This document shows, piece after piece, positions 1 to 9,430 of a stretch of 37,176 nucleotides of DNA. The notes below the pieces were generated by a model, which searched no databases, was not told the origin of the DNA, and saw nothing but the letters and a program-made list of their open reading frames with translations. Location: NCBI RefSeq assembly GCF_001635455.1, contig NZ_LWEH01000065.1, positions 1 through 37,176 of the forward strand. The letters are read 5' to 3'. This stretch comes from Vibrio sp. HI00D65 (GTDB lineage Bacteria > Pseudomonadota > Gammaproteobacteria > Enterobacterales > Vibrionaceae). Each line of letters starts with the position of its first letter. The first letter of the stretch is position 1. The position numbers were made by a program, and so were the translations under genes.

Positions 1-62
1 ACTTGCATGTGTTAGGCCTGCCGCCAGCGTTCAATCTGAGCCATGATCAAACTCTTCAATTT
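1..62 (-). rRNA. 16S ribosomal RNA, 5' end (partial)
   Basis: The complement of the first 62 bases reads as the universally conserved bacterial 16S 5' end, including the AGAGTTTGATCATGGCTCAG primer-like block and the GAACGCTGGCGGCAGGCCTAA segment that follows. The gene runs leftwards out of the window, so only its first helix region is present. It is the first gene of an rrn operon whose leader and promoters lie between about 63 and 500. Confidence 0.97.
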
Positions 63-331
63 AAGATTTTGGTGACTCAATGAATACTGACTTCAAAACT
101 ACAAAAAGTAATTCTAAAGCTATTACCATTCCAACAGAATGATAATGAATTGACTGTGCCGATAATAAATTATCGATTGGTCACTCAGTTCATTGAAATC
201 AATGTGATTCCTAAGAATCAATTTTGATATTCATCAACGAGTGCCCACACAGATTGATAGGTTTAAATTGTTAAAGAGCTTAACTTCTTAAGCGCTCCTT
301 TTTAGCAAGGAACCTCTCGAAGTGGACGACT
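63..331 (-). other. rrn leader (transcribed spacer upstream of 16S)
   Basis: This AT-rich stretch separates the rrn promoters from the mature 16S 5' end. It contains no plausible gene. In rrn operons such leaders carry the antitermination site and pair with sequence after 16S to form the RNase III processing stem. The boxA part is visible here (see separate entry). The partner strand for the processing stem is outside the window. Confidence 0.8.
266..280 (-). promoter_or_regulatory. rrn boxA antitermination site
   Basis: The minus strand reads AGCTCTTTAACAATT, which matches the E. coli rrn boxA core (GCTCTTTAACA). It sits between the promoters and the 16S 5' end, as expected for the NusB/NusE loading site that makes rRNA transcription resistant to Rho. 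Rho itself is encoded about 4.4 kb away. Confidence 0.85.
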
Positions 332-359
332 ATTCTAGCGAATTAACATTCGGTGTCAA
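332..359 (-). promoter_or_regulatory. rrn promoter P2
   Basis: On the minus strand a perfect -35 TTGACA (354-359) is followed after 16 bp by a -10 TAGAAT (332-337). It lies between the upstream P1 promoter and boxA, the usual place of the constitutive rrn P2. Confidence 0.8.
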
Positions 360-447
360 ACACTTTTTGAAAATTAATTTTTTGTCGCTTTCCGTTTTAC
401 TGATTATTGCTGAAGCCTTATGGCGCCTGCCGTCTCAGTGGGGTCGC

Positions 448-475
448 ATTATAGGGAACCCTTTCAGCTTGGCAA
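448..475 (-). promoter_or_regulatory. rrn promoter P1 with GC-rich discriminator
   Basis: On the minus strand -35 TTGCCA (470-475) is followed after 16 bp by a consensus -10 TATAAT (448-453). The bases after the -10 are GCGACCCC, a GC-rich discriminator typical of stringently controlled rRNA promoters (ppGpp/DksA). The DNA just upstream (476-500) is A/T-tract rich, as in an UP element. Confidence 0.82.
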
Positions 476-535
476 CTACTTTTTCATAAAAAATGAATAA
501 ATAGAGTTTAAGTGTCTAATAGTTCGCCTAAATAT

Positions 536-564
536 AAAAAAGAGAGCATTTCTGCTCTCTTTTT
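536..564 (-). terminator. Intrinsic terminator of the ubiD-fdx-fre operon
   Basis: AGAGAGCA (541-548) pairs with TGCTCTCT (553-560) around a 4-base loop. On the minus strand the stem runs into a T tract. It lies about 20 bp past the fre stop codon. Confidence 0.88.
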
Positions 565-585
565 GCACTAAATCTAAAGGAATTA

Positions 586-1299
586 TTAGATAAACGCGTA
601 AGCATCTGCGTACATATGATCACGTTTTGCTTCTTTACTTTGTGTAAATAGGTCTCTTGCTGCGCCCGCCATTTCAAAGCGACCTGCAATATAGATATCA
701 AAATCAGCCAGTGATTCGAAGCTTTGTGTAATTGCTTCAAGCACATTACCAGTTTGGCCATGCCAAACCTCAGGCGCCTCTTCTACTACAGGTACGAAAT
801 GGACATTGCTATGCTTTTCTGCAATATCAACAAGCTCTTCCTTCGCGTATAACTGGCACTCGTCTTTTGCACCCCAGTAAAGGTGAATCTCTTTCTTGCT
901 GTTTTGTGCAATGCAGTGATCCAGGATCGAACGTACGTAGCTAAAACCCGTACCACCAGCAATCAATAGTAGAGGGCGTTCGCTCTCTTCTTTAATCCAC
1001 GCATCACCGTGTGGCGCGTCAATCGCAATATCGCCATCTTCAGCTTGTGCCTTTTTCATTGCTTCAACCACTTCTAATGCATAATCATTGTGTTCAGCAG
1101 CACCAATGTGTAGTTCTAGTTCACCTTCATGGCGACAAGGGCTGCTCGCAATTGAAAATGGACGCTTATCTTTGTCACCCATTTCAACCATCAGGTACTG
1201 ACCAGCTTTAAAGGCAACTGGTGTCTCTGGATGAAGCAAGATTTGGTAAGTGTTACAAGCCAAAGGCTCGATAGACTTAACTTTACATTTAATAGTCAT
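586..1299 (-). CDS. fre: NAD(P)H-flavin reductase Fre
   Basis: This 237-residue protein has the length and fold signature of Fre/LuxG flavin reductases. They transfer electrons from NAD(P)H to free flavins in the cytosol. Residues 46-49 (RPFS) form the flavin-binding RxxS motif of the ferredoxin-NADP reductase barrel domain. GGTG at 115-118 begins the nucleotide-binding domain. The gene is third in the run ubiD, 2Fe-2S ferredoxin, fre, with only 20 bp after the ferredoxin gene, so co-transcription is very likely. E. coli also places fre next to ubiD. Reduced FMN from Fre could feed UbiX, which makes the prenylated FMN cofactor of UbiD, or other flavin-dependent steps; that link is inference. 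In luminous vibrios LuxG is a paralogue, but no lux genes are present here. Confidence 0.9.
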   Translation of the reverse strand: MTIKCKVKSIEPLACNTYQILLHPETPVAFKAGQYLMVEMGDKDKRPFSIASSPCRHEGELELHIGAAEHNDYALEVVEAMKKAQAEDGDIAIDAPHGDAWIKEESERPLLLIAGGTGFSYVRSILDHCIAQNSKKEIHLYWGAKDECQLYAKEELVDIAEKHSNVHFVPVVEEAPEVWHGQTGNVLEAITQSFESLADFDIYIAGRFEMAGAARDLFTQSKEAKRDHMYADAYAFI

Positions 1300-1319
1300 G
1301 TTCTTCCTCTCACTAACCC

Positions 1320-1589
1320 TTAATCGGCAAAGGTTAGAACTAAATTACTTTCTGCAAATGCTTGGCAAGCGAAAATCCAACCCTGTTGCTGCTCTTTCTC
1401 TGTGAGCATGGGTTCAAGGTGGTAACTCACTTGCCCTTCTAATTTTTTGCACATGCACATAGCACATGCGCCAACTTGGCAACGGTTAGGGAAATAGATA
1501 TCGCTGTTGAGCGCAGCATCCAAGACCGTTTGCCCTTTTTCTACGGTGAAACTGATGTTTTCTGGATACAAGACTACTTGGTAGCTCAT
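1320..1589 (-). CDS. Plant-type [2Fe-2S] ferredoxin between ubiD and fre
   Basis: This 89-residue soluble protein carries Cys37, Cys42, Cys45 and Cys75, exactly the CX4CX2CX29C spacing of plant-type [2Fe-2S] ferredoxins. It lacks a signal peptide and is about the length of a bare ferredoxin domain. Its start codon overlaps the ubiD stop by 4 bp (ATGA), and fre follows after 20 bp, so the three genes look translationally and transcriptionally coupled. Ferredoxin and Fre together resemble the two halves of the fused ferredoxin-reductase proteins that serve oxygenases and deoxysugar dehydratases. The partner enzyme is not evident from sequence; an oxygen-dependent ubiquinone hydroxylase or another redox enzyme is possible. 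The identity as ferredoxin is firm, the role is not. Confidence 0.88.
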   Translation of the reverse strand: MSYQVVLYPENISFTVEKGQTVLDAALNSDIYFPNRCQVGACAMCMCKKLEGQVSYHLEPMLTEKEQQQGWIFACQAFAESNLVLTFAD

Positions 1590-3427
1590 AAAATTCCTAG
1601 TTGTTCCCAGATGCTATCAATCTTTTTGACCAGTTCAGGGTCTTTTGTGATTGGAACGCCCCACTCACGCAAACACTCACCTTCCCACTTGTTGGTGGCA
1701 TCGAGACCCATTTTGGAGTGCCCTGTTTCATCCTTGAGGAACAAGGTATCTCTCGCTGGGTCCATTCTAGTAGTTACTGCCCAGATGATGTCGTTCCAGT
1801 CACTCACATTAACATCGCCATCACAGACGATAACGAATTTGTTCTCATCAAATTGAGACCAAACCGCATCCATGATTTTCTTACCATTACCTGCGGCTTG
1901 TTTATCTATCGATACCACAACCATGCTGGCATTATCATTCTGCAGATGAATATCAAGAATTTCAGGGTGAGCTTTGGTTAATTCAGCCAAACCACCTTCG
2001 ATATGATCACTGTTTTCTGCTGTAGATTGCACATCAGGCGACAACGCTAACTCAGCCTCCCACTTCTTAGTGATGTCTAAGCCCATCTTAGAACCTAGTC
2101 CAACTACCGGTGATGCAAAGTCCAACGAATCAATTGGCGTGTTCTCTATCATCAAGGTATCACGAGACGGATCCATATGTTTGCACATAGCAGCGGTAAC
2201 TTGCGACCAATCACGAGCATTAACATCCTCATCACACACTAATACAAACTTGGTGTACATGAATTGACGTAGGAAAGACCATACCCCCATCATCACTCGT
2301 TTAGCGTGACCAGGGTATTGCTTCTTCATGGTCACCACTGCCATTCGATACGAACAACCTTCAGGTGGTAGATAGAAATCTTCTATCTCCGGGAATTGCT
2401 TTTGAAGAATAGGAACAAACACTTCATTCAATGCAACACCCAGTACCGCTGGCTCATCTGGTGGGCGACCTGTATATGTGCTGTGGTAAATCGGGTTCTC
2501 ACGCATGGTTACATGAGTAATGGTAAACACATTGTGCTTTTCTTTCTCGTTGTAGTAGCCGGTGTGATCGCCGTAAGGCCCTTCGTCAGCAAATTCATTC
2601 GGGTCAATGTAACCTTCCATCACGATTTCAGCACTCGCTGGGACTTCTAGGTCATTACTGATCGATTTAACCACTTCAGTTTTGCTACCGCGTAGCAGAC
2701 CAGCAAATGCGTATTCCGATAAGGTATCTGGCACTGGCGTTACCGCGCCAAGAATCGTTGCAGGATCTGCGCCAAACGCGACAGATACTGGGAACGGCTT
2801 ACTTGGGTTCTGTTCAGCCCAGTCACGTAGATCCAACGCACCACCACGGTGAGCTAACCAACGCATGATAATTTTGTTCTTACCAATCTTTTGTTGGCGA
2901 TAGATACCTAAGTTTTGACGTTTCTTGTTCGGGCCGCGGGTAACCGTTAAACCCCAAGTTAGTAGTGGTGCGACATCGTCAGACCAACAGCTCATTACCG
3001 GGATTTTATCTAGATCCACCTCGTCGCCTTGCCACACGACCTGTTGACATGCTGCTTTACGAAGACGCTTGGCCGGCATATTCAATACCTGTTTAAACAC
3101 AGGTAACTTATCAATCGCGTCTTTAAAACCTTTCGGCGGCTCTGGCTCTTTTAAGTAAGCCAATAGCTTGCCCACTTCGCGCAGCTCTTTAACTTCCTGA
3201 CGGCCCATACCTATCGCTACACGATTAGGGGTACCAAACAGGTTGGTCAAAACAGGCATGTCATAACCTATCGGATTCTCGAACAGAAGAGCCGGGCCAC
3301 CAGCACGTAGGGTACGGTCGCTAATTTCGGTCATTTCATAGTCTGGGTCGACTGGATGAGAAATGCGTTTCAACTGACCAATACTTTCAAGATGGTCGAT
3401 AAAATCACGTAAATCTTTAAAACTCAT
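1586..3427 (-). CDS. ubiD: 3-polyprenyl-4-hydroxybenzoate decarboxylase UbiD with duplicated C-terminal module
   Basis: UbiD removes the carboxyl group from polyprenyl-hydroxybenzoate in ubiquinone synthesis, using prenylated FMN and a metal. Residues 1-456 follow E. coli UbiD closely, including the [12 protein letters not shown] segment (281-292) that carries catalytic acidic residues. The protein is 613 residues long, against about 497 in E. coli. The extra length comes from an internal duplication. Residues 345-456 (FPEIEDFYL to [10 protein letters not shown]) are echoed at 487-581 (HPEILDIHL to [10 protein letters not shown]), with shared VCD.DVN..DW and MDP.RDTL blocks, and the usual UbiD C-terminal tail follows. 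The reading frame is intact, so this is a domain duplication and not an error. The gene is first in the operon with ferredoxin and fre. Confidence 0.95.
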   Translation of the reverse strand: MSFKDLRDFIDHLESIGQLKRISHPVDPDYEMTEISDRTLRAGGPALLFENPIGYDMPVLTNLFGTPNRVAIGMGRQEVKELREVGKLLAYLKEPEPPKGFKDAIDKLPVFKQVLNMPAKRLRKAACQQVVWQGDEVDLDKIPVMSCWSDDVAPLLTWGLTVTRGPNKKRQNLGIYRQQKIGKNKIIMRWLAHRGGALDLRDWAEQNPSKPFPVSVAFGADPATILGAVTPVPDTLSEYAFAGLLRGSKTEVVKSISNDLEVPASAEIVMEGYIDPNEFADEGPYGDHTGYYNEKEKHNVFTITHVTMRENPIYHSTYTGRPPDEPAVLGVALNEVFVPILQKQFPEIEDFYLPPEGCSYRMAVVTMKKQYPGHAKRVMMGVWSFLRQFMYTKFVLVCDEDVNARDWSQVTAAMCKHMDPSRDTLMIENTPIDSLDFASPVVGLGSKMGLDITKKWEAELALSPDVQSTAENSDHIEGGLAELTKAHPEILDIHLQNDNASMVVVSIDKQAAGNGKKIMDAVWSQFDENKFVIVCDGDVNVSDWNDIIWAVTTRMDPARDTLFLKDETGHSKMGLDATNKWEGECLREWGVPITKDPELVKKIDSIWEQLGIL

Positions 3428-3466
3428 AGAACTTCTACATGCTGATTAATCTGCGCTCAGTATATC

Positions 3467-3496
3467 AAAAAGGGGCATCGTGAGATCCCCCTTTTT
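3467..3496 (-). terminator. Intrinsic terminator of the exported-protein gene
   Basis: AAAAAGGGG (3467-3475) pairs with CCCCTTTTT (3488-3496) across a short loop. The minus-strand transcript ends in a T run. It separates the exported-protein gene (stop at 3525) from ubiD. Confidence 0.8.
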
Positions 3497-3524
3497 AGTA
3501 AGGTTATTGAGAGGTAAAACCCAG

Positions 3525-4520
3525 TTACGGAAGCACTTGCTTGATCACTGAACTTTTGACTTGTGGGTTGTCACTCACTAGCTCTTGTAACCAATTAGTA
3601 TGTCCTTGCTTGGCTAACTCACGAGCGACCAATGGCGCATCATCAGCAATCGCCATGCGAGAAACTAAAAAGTCTTTCACCTCTTCTGAAAGCGGGTTCA
3701 CTCTCGTCAGTAAAGTGATCGCTTCTTCTTTTAATCTAGGGTTTTTCGTTGCAGCCATCACCTGCTCTATGGCAAATGAGGATTTGCTCTCAGCGAGACG
3801 AACCAGTTCAGCTTGGCTTTGATAATCGGCTTTCATCTTCCAGAGGATTTGATAGACATCTGGGTCTTCGCTCACCTGTGCCAATCGAACCACTACTTCG
3901 GTAGAGGGTAACCAGCTGACTATCGGCGACTCTATTAGCTGTTTTGCTAAGTAGTTCACAGCCTCTGGAGACAGGCTGTCCAATTCTCTTATGAGTAGCG
4001 CCTCTCGAGTTTGGACCTGATACTCAGAGCCAGTTAGCCACTCTTTAAGGTTGAGATTCTGCTTCTCTGCATCGAGAACAAACACCAATGTATTTTGGTC
4101 AGCACGGAATTGTCTGATTAAGCGGTTTGCTATCGAAGGGTAATTAAAGGCAGGAACCGTAAATTCATAGCCATCACCACGCTCTAATACTTGGTAGGTT
4201 GGCGTAATAGCGAGCTGTTGCTCCACAAAGATAGACATCTTCGGTGTGAGTACGATTTTTTGCTGTTCGATCTTCTTCAAGAGTTGGTAACGAGCCACCT
4301 CTTGCTGGGGAAATGTCAGGCGCTCAAGTGAAAAGCGTAACGAGTTCACTTCATCACGCACGACAAGCTCAAGCAATTCAGCAGTTTTCAGTTTTACTTG
4401 ATCATTCTCAAGCCAAGACTCTACTGTATGTGGAGACATCTCGGTAGCATTAACAATACCGACCGGTGAAAGTAACAGTGAAGTAGACAAGAGTAATGAT
4501 GACAACAGTCCATGTTGCAT
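3525..4520 (-). CDS. Exported protein of unknown function, mostly helical
   Basis: I do not recognise this family. I choose the ATG at 4520 (331 residues). It is preceded by AAGGAAG at good spacing, and it begins a clean signal peptide (Met-Gln-His, then a Leu/Ser-rich hydrophobic core, ending near VNA-TE around residue 26). A start 36 bp upstream would bury this signal. There is no lipobox, so the product should be periplasmic or secreted. The mature protein is rich in Leu, Glu, Val and Ala. Its last 130 residues read as successive amphipathic helices with repeated LA.....P....L phrasing, suggesting HEAT- or TPR-like helical repeats; no catalytic motif is visible. It stands alone, with its own terminator, between rho and ubiD. 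Confidence 0.72.
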   Translation of the reverse strand: MQHGLLSSLLLSTSLLLSPVGIVNATEMSPHTVESWLENDQVKLKTAELLELVVRDEVNSLRFSLERLTFPQQEVARYQLLKKIEQQKIVLTPKMSIFVEQQLAITPTYQVLERGDGYEFTVPAFNYPSIANRLIRQFRADQNTLVFVLDAEKQNLNLKEWLTGSEYQVQTREALLIRELDSLSPEAVNYLAKQLIESPIVSWLPSTEVVVRLAQVSEDPDVYQILWKMKADYQSQAELVRLAESKSSFAIEQVMAATKNPRLKEEAITLLTRVNPLSEEVKDFLVSRMAIADDAPLVARELAKQGHTNWLQELVSDNPQVKSSVIKQVLP

Positions 4521-4575
4521 CTTAACTTCCTTGTAACAATTTTGGTCATTTTGCAAGCTGACGCTACAAAATGCA

Positions 4576-4606
4576 AATAAAAAGCGCTACCCGAGGGCAG
4601 CGCTTT
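4576..4606 (-). terminator. Intrinsic terminator after rho
   Basis: AAAGCGCT (4581-4588) pairs with AGCGCTTT (4599-4606), and the minus-strand RNA continues into a U-rich tail. It lies about 25 bp beyond the rho stop codon. Confidence 0.85.
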
Positions 4607-4630
4607 CTAATAACTATCAGCTAATCAAGA

Positions 4631-5890
4631 TTACTGACGACGCATAGCGTCAAAGAACTCATCATTCGTTTTCGTCATTGCTAGCTTGTCGATAAGGAAT
4701 TCCATTGCATCGGTTTCGCCCATTGGGTGAACAATCTTACGTAGGATCCACATCTTCTGTAGCTCATCGTTCTTAGTAAGAAGCTCTTCACGACGAGTAC
4801 CAGAGCGGTTGAAATCAATCGCAGGGAATACACGCTTTTCAGCAATCTTACGGTTAAGGTGCAGTTCCATATTACCTGTACCTTTGAATTCTTCGTAGAT
4901 CACTTCATCCATCTTAGAACCAGTATCAACCAGTGCTGTAGCGATGATAGTTAAGCTACCGCCTTCTTCAACGTTACGAGCTGCACCGAAGAAACGCTTA
5001 GGACGGTGAAGTGCGTTTGCATCTACACCACCAGTTAGTACTTTACCTGATGAAGGTACTACTGTGTTATATGCACGCGCTAGACGAGTGATTGAGTCCA
5101 AAAGGATAACCACGTCTTTCTTGTGTTCAACAAGACGCTTCGCTTTTTCGATAACCATTTCTGCTACTTGTACGTGGCGAGATGCTGGCTCATCGAATGT
5201 CGAAGCAACTACTTCACCTTTAACTAGGCGCTGCATTTCTGTTACTTCTTCCGGACGCTCATCGATAAGTAGAACCATTAGTTCACACTCAGGATGGTTG
5301 TGAGCGATGCTTTGAGCGATGTTTTGCAGAAGCATTGTCTTACCCGCTTTTGGCGGAGCAACAATCAAGCCACGCTGACCTTTACCAATTGGAGATGCAA
5401 GGTCAAGGATACGAGCTGTGATATCTTCTGTCGCACCATTACCACGCTCCATAACCATGCGTTCGTTAGCATGCAGAGGGGTAAGGTTTTCAAAAAGAAT
5501 CTTGTTACGAGCGTTGTCTGGTTTGTCGTGGTTTACCGTGTTTACTTTAAGTAGTGCAAAGTAACGTTCGCCATCTTTAGGTGGGCGAATCTTTCCGGCA
5601 ATTGAGTCACCAGTACGTAGGTTGAAACGACGAATCTGACTTGGTGATACGTAGATGTCATCAGGACCCGCTAAGTACGAGCTGTCTGCACTACGAAGAA
5701 AACCAAAACCGTCTTGCAGAATTTCAAGAACACCGTCACCGAAGATGTCTTCACCACTTTTTGCATGTGCTTTAAGGATAGCGAAGATAATGTCCTGTTT
5801 TCTTAGACGAGCTAGGTTTTCAAGGCCTAGGCTTTCGCCAAGTTTAACAAGTTCAGACACAGGTCTGTTCTTCAGTTCTGTAAGATTCAT
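4631..5890 (-). CDS. rho: Transcription termination factor Rho
   Basis: Rho is the hexameric RNA-dependent ATPase that releases RNA polymerase from untranslated RNA. The protein matches E. coli Rho nearly residue for residue. It has the N-terminal helix bundle, the RNA-binding cold-shock-like domain ([14 protein letters not shown]), the Walker A region APPKAGKT near 178-185, and the [13 protein letters not shown] and TGGVDANAL segments of the secondary RNA site. I set the start at the ATG at 5890, giving 419 residues starting MNLTELKN as in E. coli. An in-frame TTG at 5914 would add eight residues; neither start has a strong ribosome-binding site. The gene follows trxA on the same strand, with a terminator hairpin between them. 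Rho in E. coli is autoregulated through its leader, and the 200-bp trxA-rho gap could serve that role. Confidence 0.97.
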   Translation of the reverse strand: MNLTELKNRPVSELVKLGESLGLENLARLRKQDIIFAILKAHAKSGEDIFGDGVLEILQDGFGFLRSADSSYLAGPDDIYVSPSQIRRFNLRTGDSIAGKIRPPKDGERYFALLKVNTVNHDKPDNARNKILFENLTPLHANERMVMERGNGATEDITARILDLASPIGKGQRGLIVAPPKAGKTMLLQNIAQSIAHNHPECELMVLLIDERPEEVTEMQRLVKGEVVASTFDEPASRHVQVAEMVIEKAKRLVEHKKDVVILLDSITRLARAYNTVVPSSGKVLTGGVDANALHRPKRFFGAARNVEEGGSLTIIATALVDTGSKMDEVIYEEFKGTGNMELHLNRKIAEKRVFPAIDFNRSGTRREELLTKNDELQKMWILRKIVHPMGETDAMEFLIDKLAMTKTNDEFFDAMRRQ

Positions 5891-6030
5891 TGTGGTGGAT
5901 GCTTGTTTAGTCAAAATAAGATCTGTTTTCTAGTTAAGAGGGATTCGGTCACAGGATCGACCAAGAAGAGAAATTCGTTCAATTAACATGCGATAAATTA
6001 GCACTAAAACTAACACTAGTCCATAGCTTA

Positions 6031-6068
6031 GAAAAAACAAAACCGTGCATTTGTTAACTGCACGGTTT
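6031..6068 (-). terminator. Intrinsic terminator after trxA
   Basis: AAACCGTGCA (6040-6049) pairs with TGCACGGTTT (6059-6068), a perfect 10-bp stem. The minus-strand transcript runs into TTGTTTTTTC. It would separate most trxA transcripts from rho. Confidence 0.9.
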
Positions 6069-6089
6069 CTTTATCAAATGCTCACCTGA

Positions 6090-6416
6090 TTATAGGTTAG
6101 CGTCTAGGAACTCTTTAAGTTGAGTTTTAGACAATGCACCAACTTTAGTCGCTGCTACGCCGCCATCTTTGAAAAGAAGAAGCGTTGGAATGCCGCGAAT
6201 ACCAAACTTTGGTGGTGTTCCAGCATTTTGGTCGATATTAAGTTTACCGATAGTGAGCTTGCCTTCATACTCGTCTGCGATTTCATCAAGAATCGGCGCA
6301 ATCATCTTACAAGGGCCACACCATTCTGCCCAAAAATCAACAAGAACAGGGCCTGCAGCGTTGATCACATCGTTCTCAAAACCGTCATCAGTTAGCTGCA
6401 AAATCTTATCACTCAT
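6090..6416 (-). CDS. trxA: Thioredoxin 1
   Basis: This is the cytosolic dithiol-disulfide reductant, 108 residues long, as usual. The active site WCGPC has Cys33 and Cys36, numbered from the ATG at 6416, and the conserved cis-proline loop [10 protein letters not shown] is present. The 6416 start is preceded by GGAG 8 bp upstream and gives the standard MSDKI N-terminus; an upstream in-frame ATG would add four residues only. The gene is divergent from rhlB and upstream of rho, the same arrangement as in E. coli (rhlB, trxA, rho). A small inverted repeat (ACTGGTT at 6442-6448, AACCAGT at 6456-6462) lies in the shared promoter region. Confidence 0.97.
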   Translation of the reverse strand: MSDKILQLTDDGFENDVINAAGPVLVDFWAEWCGPCKMIAPILDEIADEYEGKLTIGKLNIDQNAGTPPKFGIRGIPTLLLFKDGGVAATKVGALSKTQLKEFLDANL

Positions 6417-6527
6417 CTTCCACTCCAATGTATTTTTTAGAACTGGTTGGATGATAACCAGTAAATAGATGCCCTATTGGAATGTATTTACTTTCGTATT
6501 GCAAGCTTAAGCTGATATTCTATAGCA

Positions 6528-7835
6528 ATGAAAAAGACGCATATCACAGAGCAAAAGTTCGCCGACTTGGATTTATGTCCGCAAGTCATTGAAGGATTGG
6601 AGAAAAAAGGGTTCGATTATTGTACCCCTATCCAAGCCTTGGCGCTCCCGGTACTGCTCACCGGCCAAGACATTGCAGGCCAGGCCCAAACGGGTACTGG
6701 TAAAACGCTTGCGTTTCTTACTGCTACTTTTAACCACCTACTAAAAACACCTGAGCATGAAGGGCGCAAGCATAACCAGCCACGTGCGATTATTATGGCA
6801 CCTACTCGCGAACTCGCGATTCAGATCTACAACGATGCTGAATCTCTAGTCGCAAGCACTGGTATCAAGGCAGCATTGGCATACGGTGGCGAAAGCTACG
6901 ACAAGCAGCTAGGTAAGATCGAAGAAGGCGCAGATATCTTAATTGGTACCACTGGCCGTATTATCGATTTCTACAAGCAGAAGGTATTTAACCTTAACCA
7001 CATTCAAGCAGTTGTACTTGATGAAGCAGACCGTATGTTCGATCTGGGCTTCATTAAAGACATCCGCTTCTTGTTCCGTCGTATGCCTGAGCCTAAAGAT
7101 CGTTTGAACATGCTGTTCTCTGCGACGCTGTCTTACCGCGTACAAGAGTTGGCTTTCGAACACATGCATAACCCAGAGCATGTTGTTGTTGAGCCAGAGC
7201 GAAAAACAGGCCACCGAATTAAAGAAGAGTTGTTCTACCCTTCTAACGAACACAAGATGGCACTGCTACAGACACTAGTAGAAGAAGAATGGCCAGAGCG
7301 CGCTATCATCTTCGCTAACACTAAGCATAAGTGTGAATCAGTTTGGGGCCATTTGGCTGCCGATGGTCACCGGGTTGGTCTACTAACTGGTGATGTACCA
7401 CAGAAGAAACGTGAAAAGATTCTTGAGCAATTCACTCAAGGTGATGTTGACCTACTGGTTGCAACCGATGTTGCTGCTCGTGGCCTACACATTCCTCAAG
7501 TAACGCACGTATTCAACTTCGATCTACCTGACGACTGTGAAGATTACGTTCACCGTATCGGCCGTACAGGTCGTGCTGGTGCAAGTGGTCACTCGATCAG
7601 CTTTGCTTGTGAAGATTACGCAATCAACTTGCCACCAATCGAAGAGTACATTGAGCACGCTATTCCAGTGTCTGACTACGACGCTTCTGCACTGCTAGAA
7701 GATCTGCCTGCACCATTGCGCTTACGCACACGTAACCCGCAACAACGCCGCTCAAACAATGGCTCACGCAACGGTAACCGTAAACCAAACCAGAACCGTC
7801 GCCCACGCCAACCGCGTCACAACAAGGAAGCTTAG
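6528..7835 (+). CDS. rhlB: DEAD-box RNA helicase RhlB
   Basis: RhlB is the ATP-dependent RNA helicase of the RNA degradosome, where it unwinds structured mRNA for RNase E and PNPase. The helicase motifs appear in order: the Q-motif region around residues 29-36, AQTGTGKT at 53-60, PTRELA at 92-97, DEAD at 165-168, SAT at 198-200, and [10 protein letters not shown] near the end of the second RecA domain. The tail after about residue 395 is rich in Arg, Asn and Pro and is probably disordered and RNA-binding. The length (435) fits the family. The gene is divergent from trxA and is followed after 6 bp by gppA, the same order as in enterobacteria. Confidence 0.95.
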   Translation: MKKTHITEQKFADLDLCPQVIEGLEKKGFDYCTPIQALALPVLLTGQDIAGQAQTGTGKTLAFLTATFNHLLKTPEHEGRKHNQPRAIIMAPTRELAIQIYNDAESLVASTGIKAALAYGGESYDKQLGKIEEGADILIGTTGRIIDFYKQKVFNLNHIQAVVLDEADRMFDLGFIKDIRFLFRRMPEPKDRLNMLFSATLSYRVQELAFEHMHNPEHVVVEPERKTGHRIKEELFYPSNEHKMALLQTLVEEEWPERAIIFANTKHKCESVWGHLAADGHRVGLLTGDVPQKKREKILEQFTQGDVDLLVATDVAARGLHIPQVTHVFNFDLPDDCEDYVHRIGRTGRAGASGHSISFACEDYAINLPPIEEYIEHAIPVSDYDASALLEDLPAPLRLRTRNPQQRRSNNGSRNGNRKPNQNRRPRQPRHNKEA

Positions 7836-7841
7836 TCGCTT

Positions 7842-9338
7842 ATGAGTCAAACAGTGTCACCCCCACTTTACGCTGCAATCGACCTCGGGTCGAACAGTTT
7901 TCATATGCTCGTTGTGCGTCATATCGATGGCAGCGTACAAACCATGGCTAAGATTAAGCGCAAAGTGCGTTTAGCTGCAGGCTTAGATGAAAATAATGCG
8001 CTTAGTACCGAAGCTATGCAGCGCGGTTGGGACTGTTTGAGTCTCTTTGCAGAGCGACTGCAGGACATTCCGAAAGAAAATATCCGCATTGTTGGTACAG
8101 CGACCCTACGTACCGCAACCAATGTGGATATCTTTCTTGAGAAAGCGAACCAGATCCTTGGCTACGACATCAACGTTATTTCCGGCGAAGAAGAAGCAGC
8201 GACTATCTATAAAGGCGTTGCACACACTTCTGGTGGCAGCGGCCGCCGACTGGTAGTAGATATTGGTGGCGCAAGTACCGAGATGATCATTGGTGAAGGT
8301 TTCTCAGCAAAAGCACTGACTAGCCTAAAAATGGGCTGTGTTACCTGGCTTGAGCGCCACTTTAAAGATCGCCAATTAACCGCAACCAACTTCGATAACG
8401 CGATTGAAGCAGCGAAATCTACCTTAGCTCCTATCTTAGAGAGCTACACAGATATAGGTTGGGATGTGTGTGTTGGTGCCAGTGGTACTGTTCAAGCACT
8501 GCAAGAAATCATGTTGGCGCAAGGCATGGATGAAGTTATCACTCATACCAAGCTTAAGCGCTTACAAAAACAAGCGATGATTACTGAGCGCTTAGAAGAG
8601 CTAGAAATAGAAGGGTTAACTCTAGAGCGCGCTTTGGTGTTCCCTAGCGGCCTTTCTATTCTGATTGCAATCTTTGAACTGCTTGAAATCGATTCGATGA
8701 CGCTAGCTGGCGGTGCACTTCGTGAAGGCCTTGCTTACGAGATGGTCGATGAGCTACGCCAAGATGATATCCGTGCTCGTACCATCAAGAGCGTTCAATC
8801 ACGTTACCAGATGGACGTAAGCTACGGTGACCAAGTCGCAGCAGCAGCGCAGACTCTCTTAGAGCAAGCTGGCGGCGAAGCTTGGGTGTCAGAACCTCAA
8901 GCTGGTGTCCTACTGCAAACTGCAGCCAAACTTCATGAAATCGGTTTAACCATCGACTTTAAGAAAGGTGGTGAACACAGTGCTTACCTACTGCAGAACC
9001 TAGATTTACCTGGTTTCACCCGCGCACAGAAACACTACCTGGGTGAATTAACGCGACGCTACCGTGAACAGCTAACATCACTGCCAGAGCAACACGCAGT
9101 ATCAGGCACAAGCAGTAAACGTATTCTGCGTATTCTGCGTCTAGCGATTCTATTAACGCATCGCCGTAACCCAGAGCTAGAGCCTGAGTTTACGCTGACG
9201 GCTGACGATAATAACCTGACTCTAACACTCTCGAAGCAATGGCTAGCAGACAACCCGCTGACCGCTGCAGAGCTAGAGATTGAATCGAATCGACAAACAG
9301 ACATTGGCTGGCCACTTTCTATTGAATGCCTCGTATAA
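7842..9338 (+). CDS. gppA: Exopolyphosphatase / pppGpp pyrophosphatase GppA
   Basis: GppA converts the stringent-response alarmone pppGpp to ppGpp and belongs to the Ppx/GppA phosphatase family (actin-like ATPase fold). The nucleotide-binding phosphate loop [14 protein letters not shown] lies at about residues 11-24. The second fold motif [11 protein letters not shown] lies near 140-150. An HD-like C-terminal half follows, as in the roughly 500-residue long forms. The start is 6 bp after rhlB, with AAGGAAG inside the end of rhlB, so the two genes are an operon. The similar enzyme Ppx is an alternative name, but the position next to rhlB supports GppA. Confidence 0.93.
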   Translation: MSQTVSPPLYAAIDLGSNSFHMLVVRHIDGSVQTMAKIKRKVRLAAGLDENNALSTEAMQRGWDCLSLFAERLQDIPKENIRIVGTATLRTATNVDIFLEKANQILGYDINVISGEEEAATIYKGVAHTSGGSGRRLVVDIGGASTEMIIGEGFSAKALTSLKMGCVTWLERHFKDRQLTATNFDNAIEAAKSTLAPILESYTDIGWDVCVGASGTVQALQEIMLAQGMDEVITHTKLKRLQKQAMITERLEELEIEGLTLERALVFPSGLSILIAIFELLEIDSMTLAGGALREGLAYEMVDELRQDDIRARTIKSVQSRYQMDVSYGDQVAAAAQTLLEQAGGEAWVSEPQAGVLLQTAAKLHEIGLTIDFKKGGEHSAYLLQNLDLPGFTRAQKHYLGELTRRYREQLTSLPEQHAVSGTSSKRILRILRLAILLTHRRNPELEPEFTLTADDNNLTLTLSKQWLADNPLTAAELEIESNRQTDIGWPLSIECLV

Positions 9339-9359
9339 TTATATCTGACACTAAAAGTA

Positions 9360-9395
9360 AAATAGCCCAAGTTAGTCTACTAACTTGGGCTATTT
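9360..9395. terminator. Bidirectional terminator between gppA and yhhQ
   Basis: A perfect 16-bp stem is formed by 9360-9375 and 9380-9395 with a TCTA loop. It is flanked by A and T residues on both sides. It lies between two convergent genes and can serve both. Confidence 0.9.
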
Positions 9396-9430
9396 ATTAT
9401 CTTTGCACTAATGCCTTTCTAATCTGATCC

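Noticed and set aside
5891..5914. Eight-residue N-terminal extension of Rho from a TTG
   Set aside because: Conservation with E. coli Rho begins at the ATG at 5890, and the TTG has no convincing ribosome-binding site.
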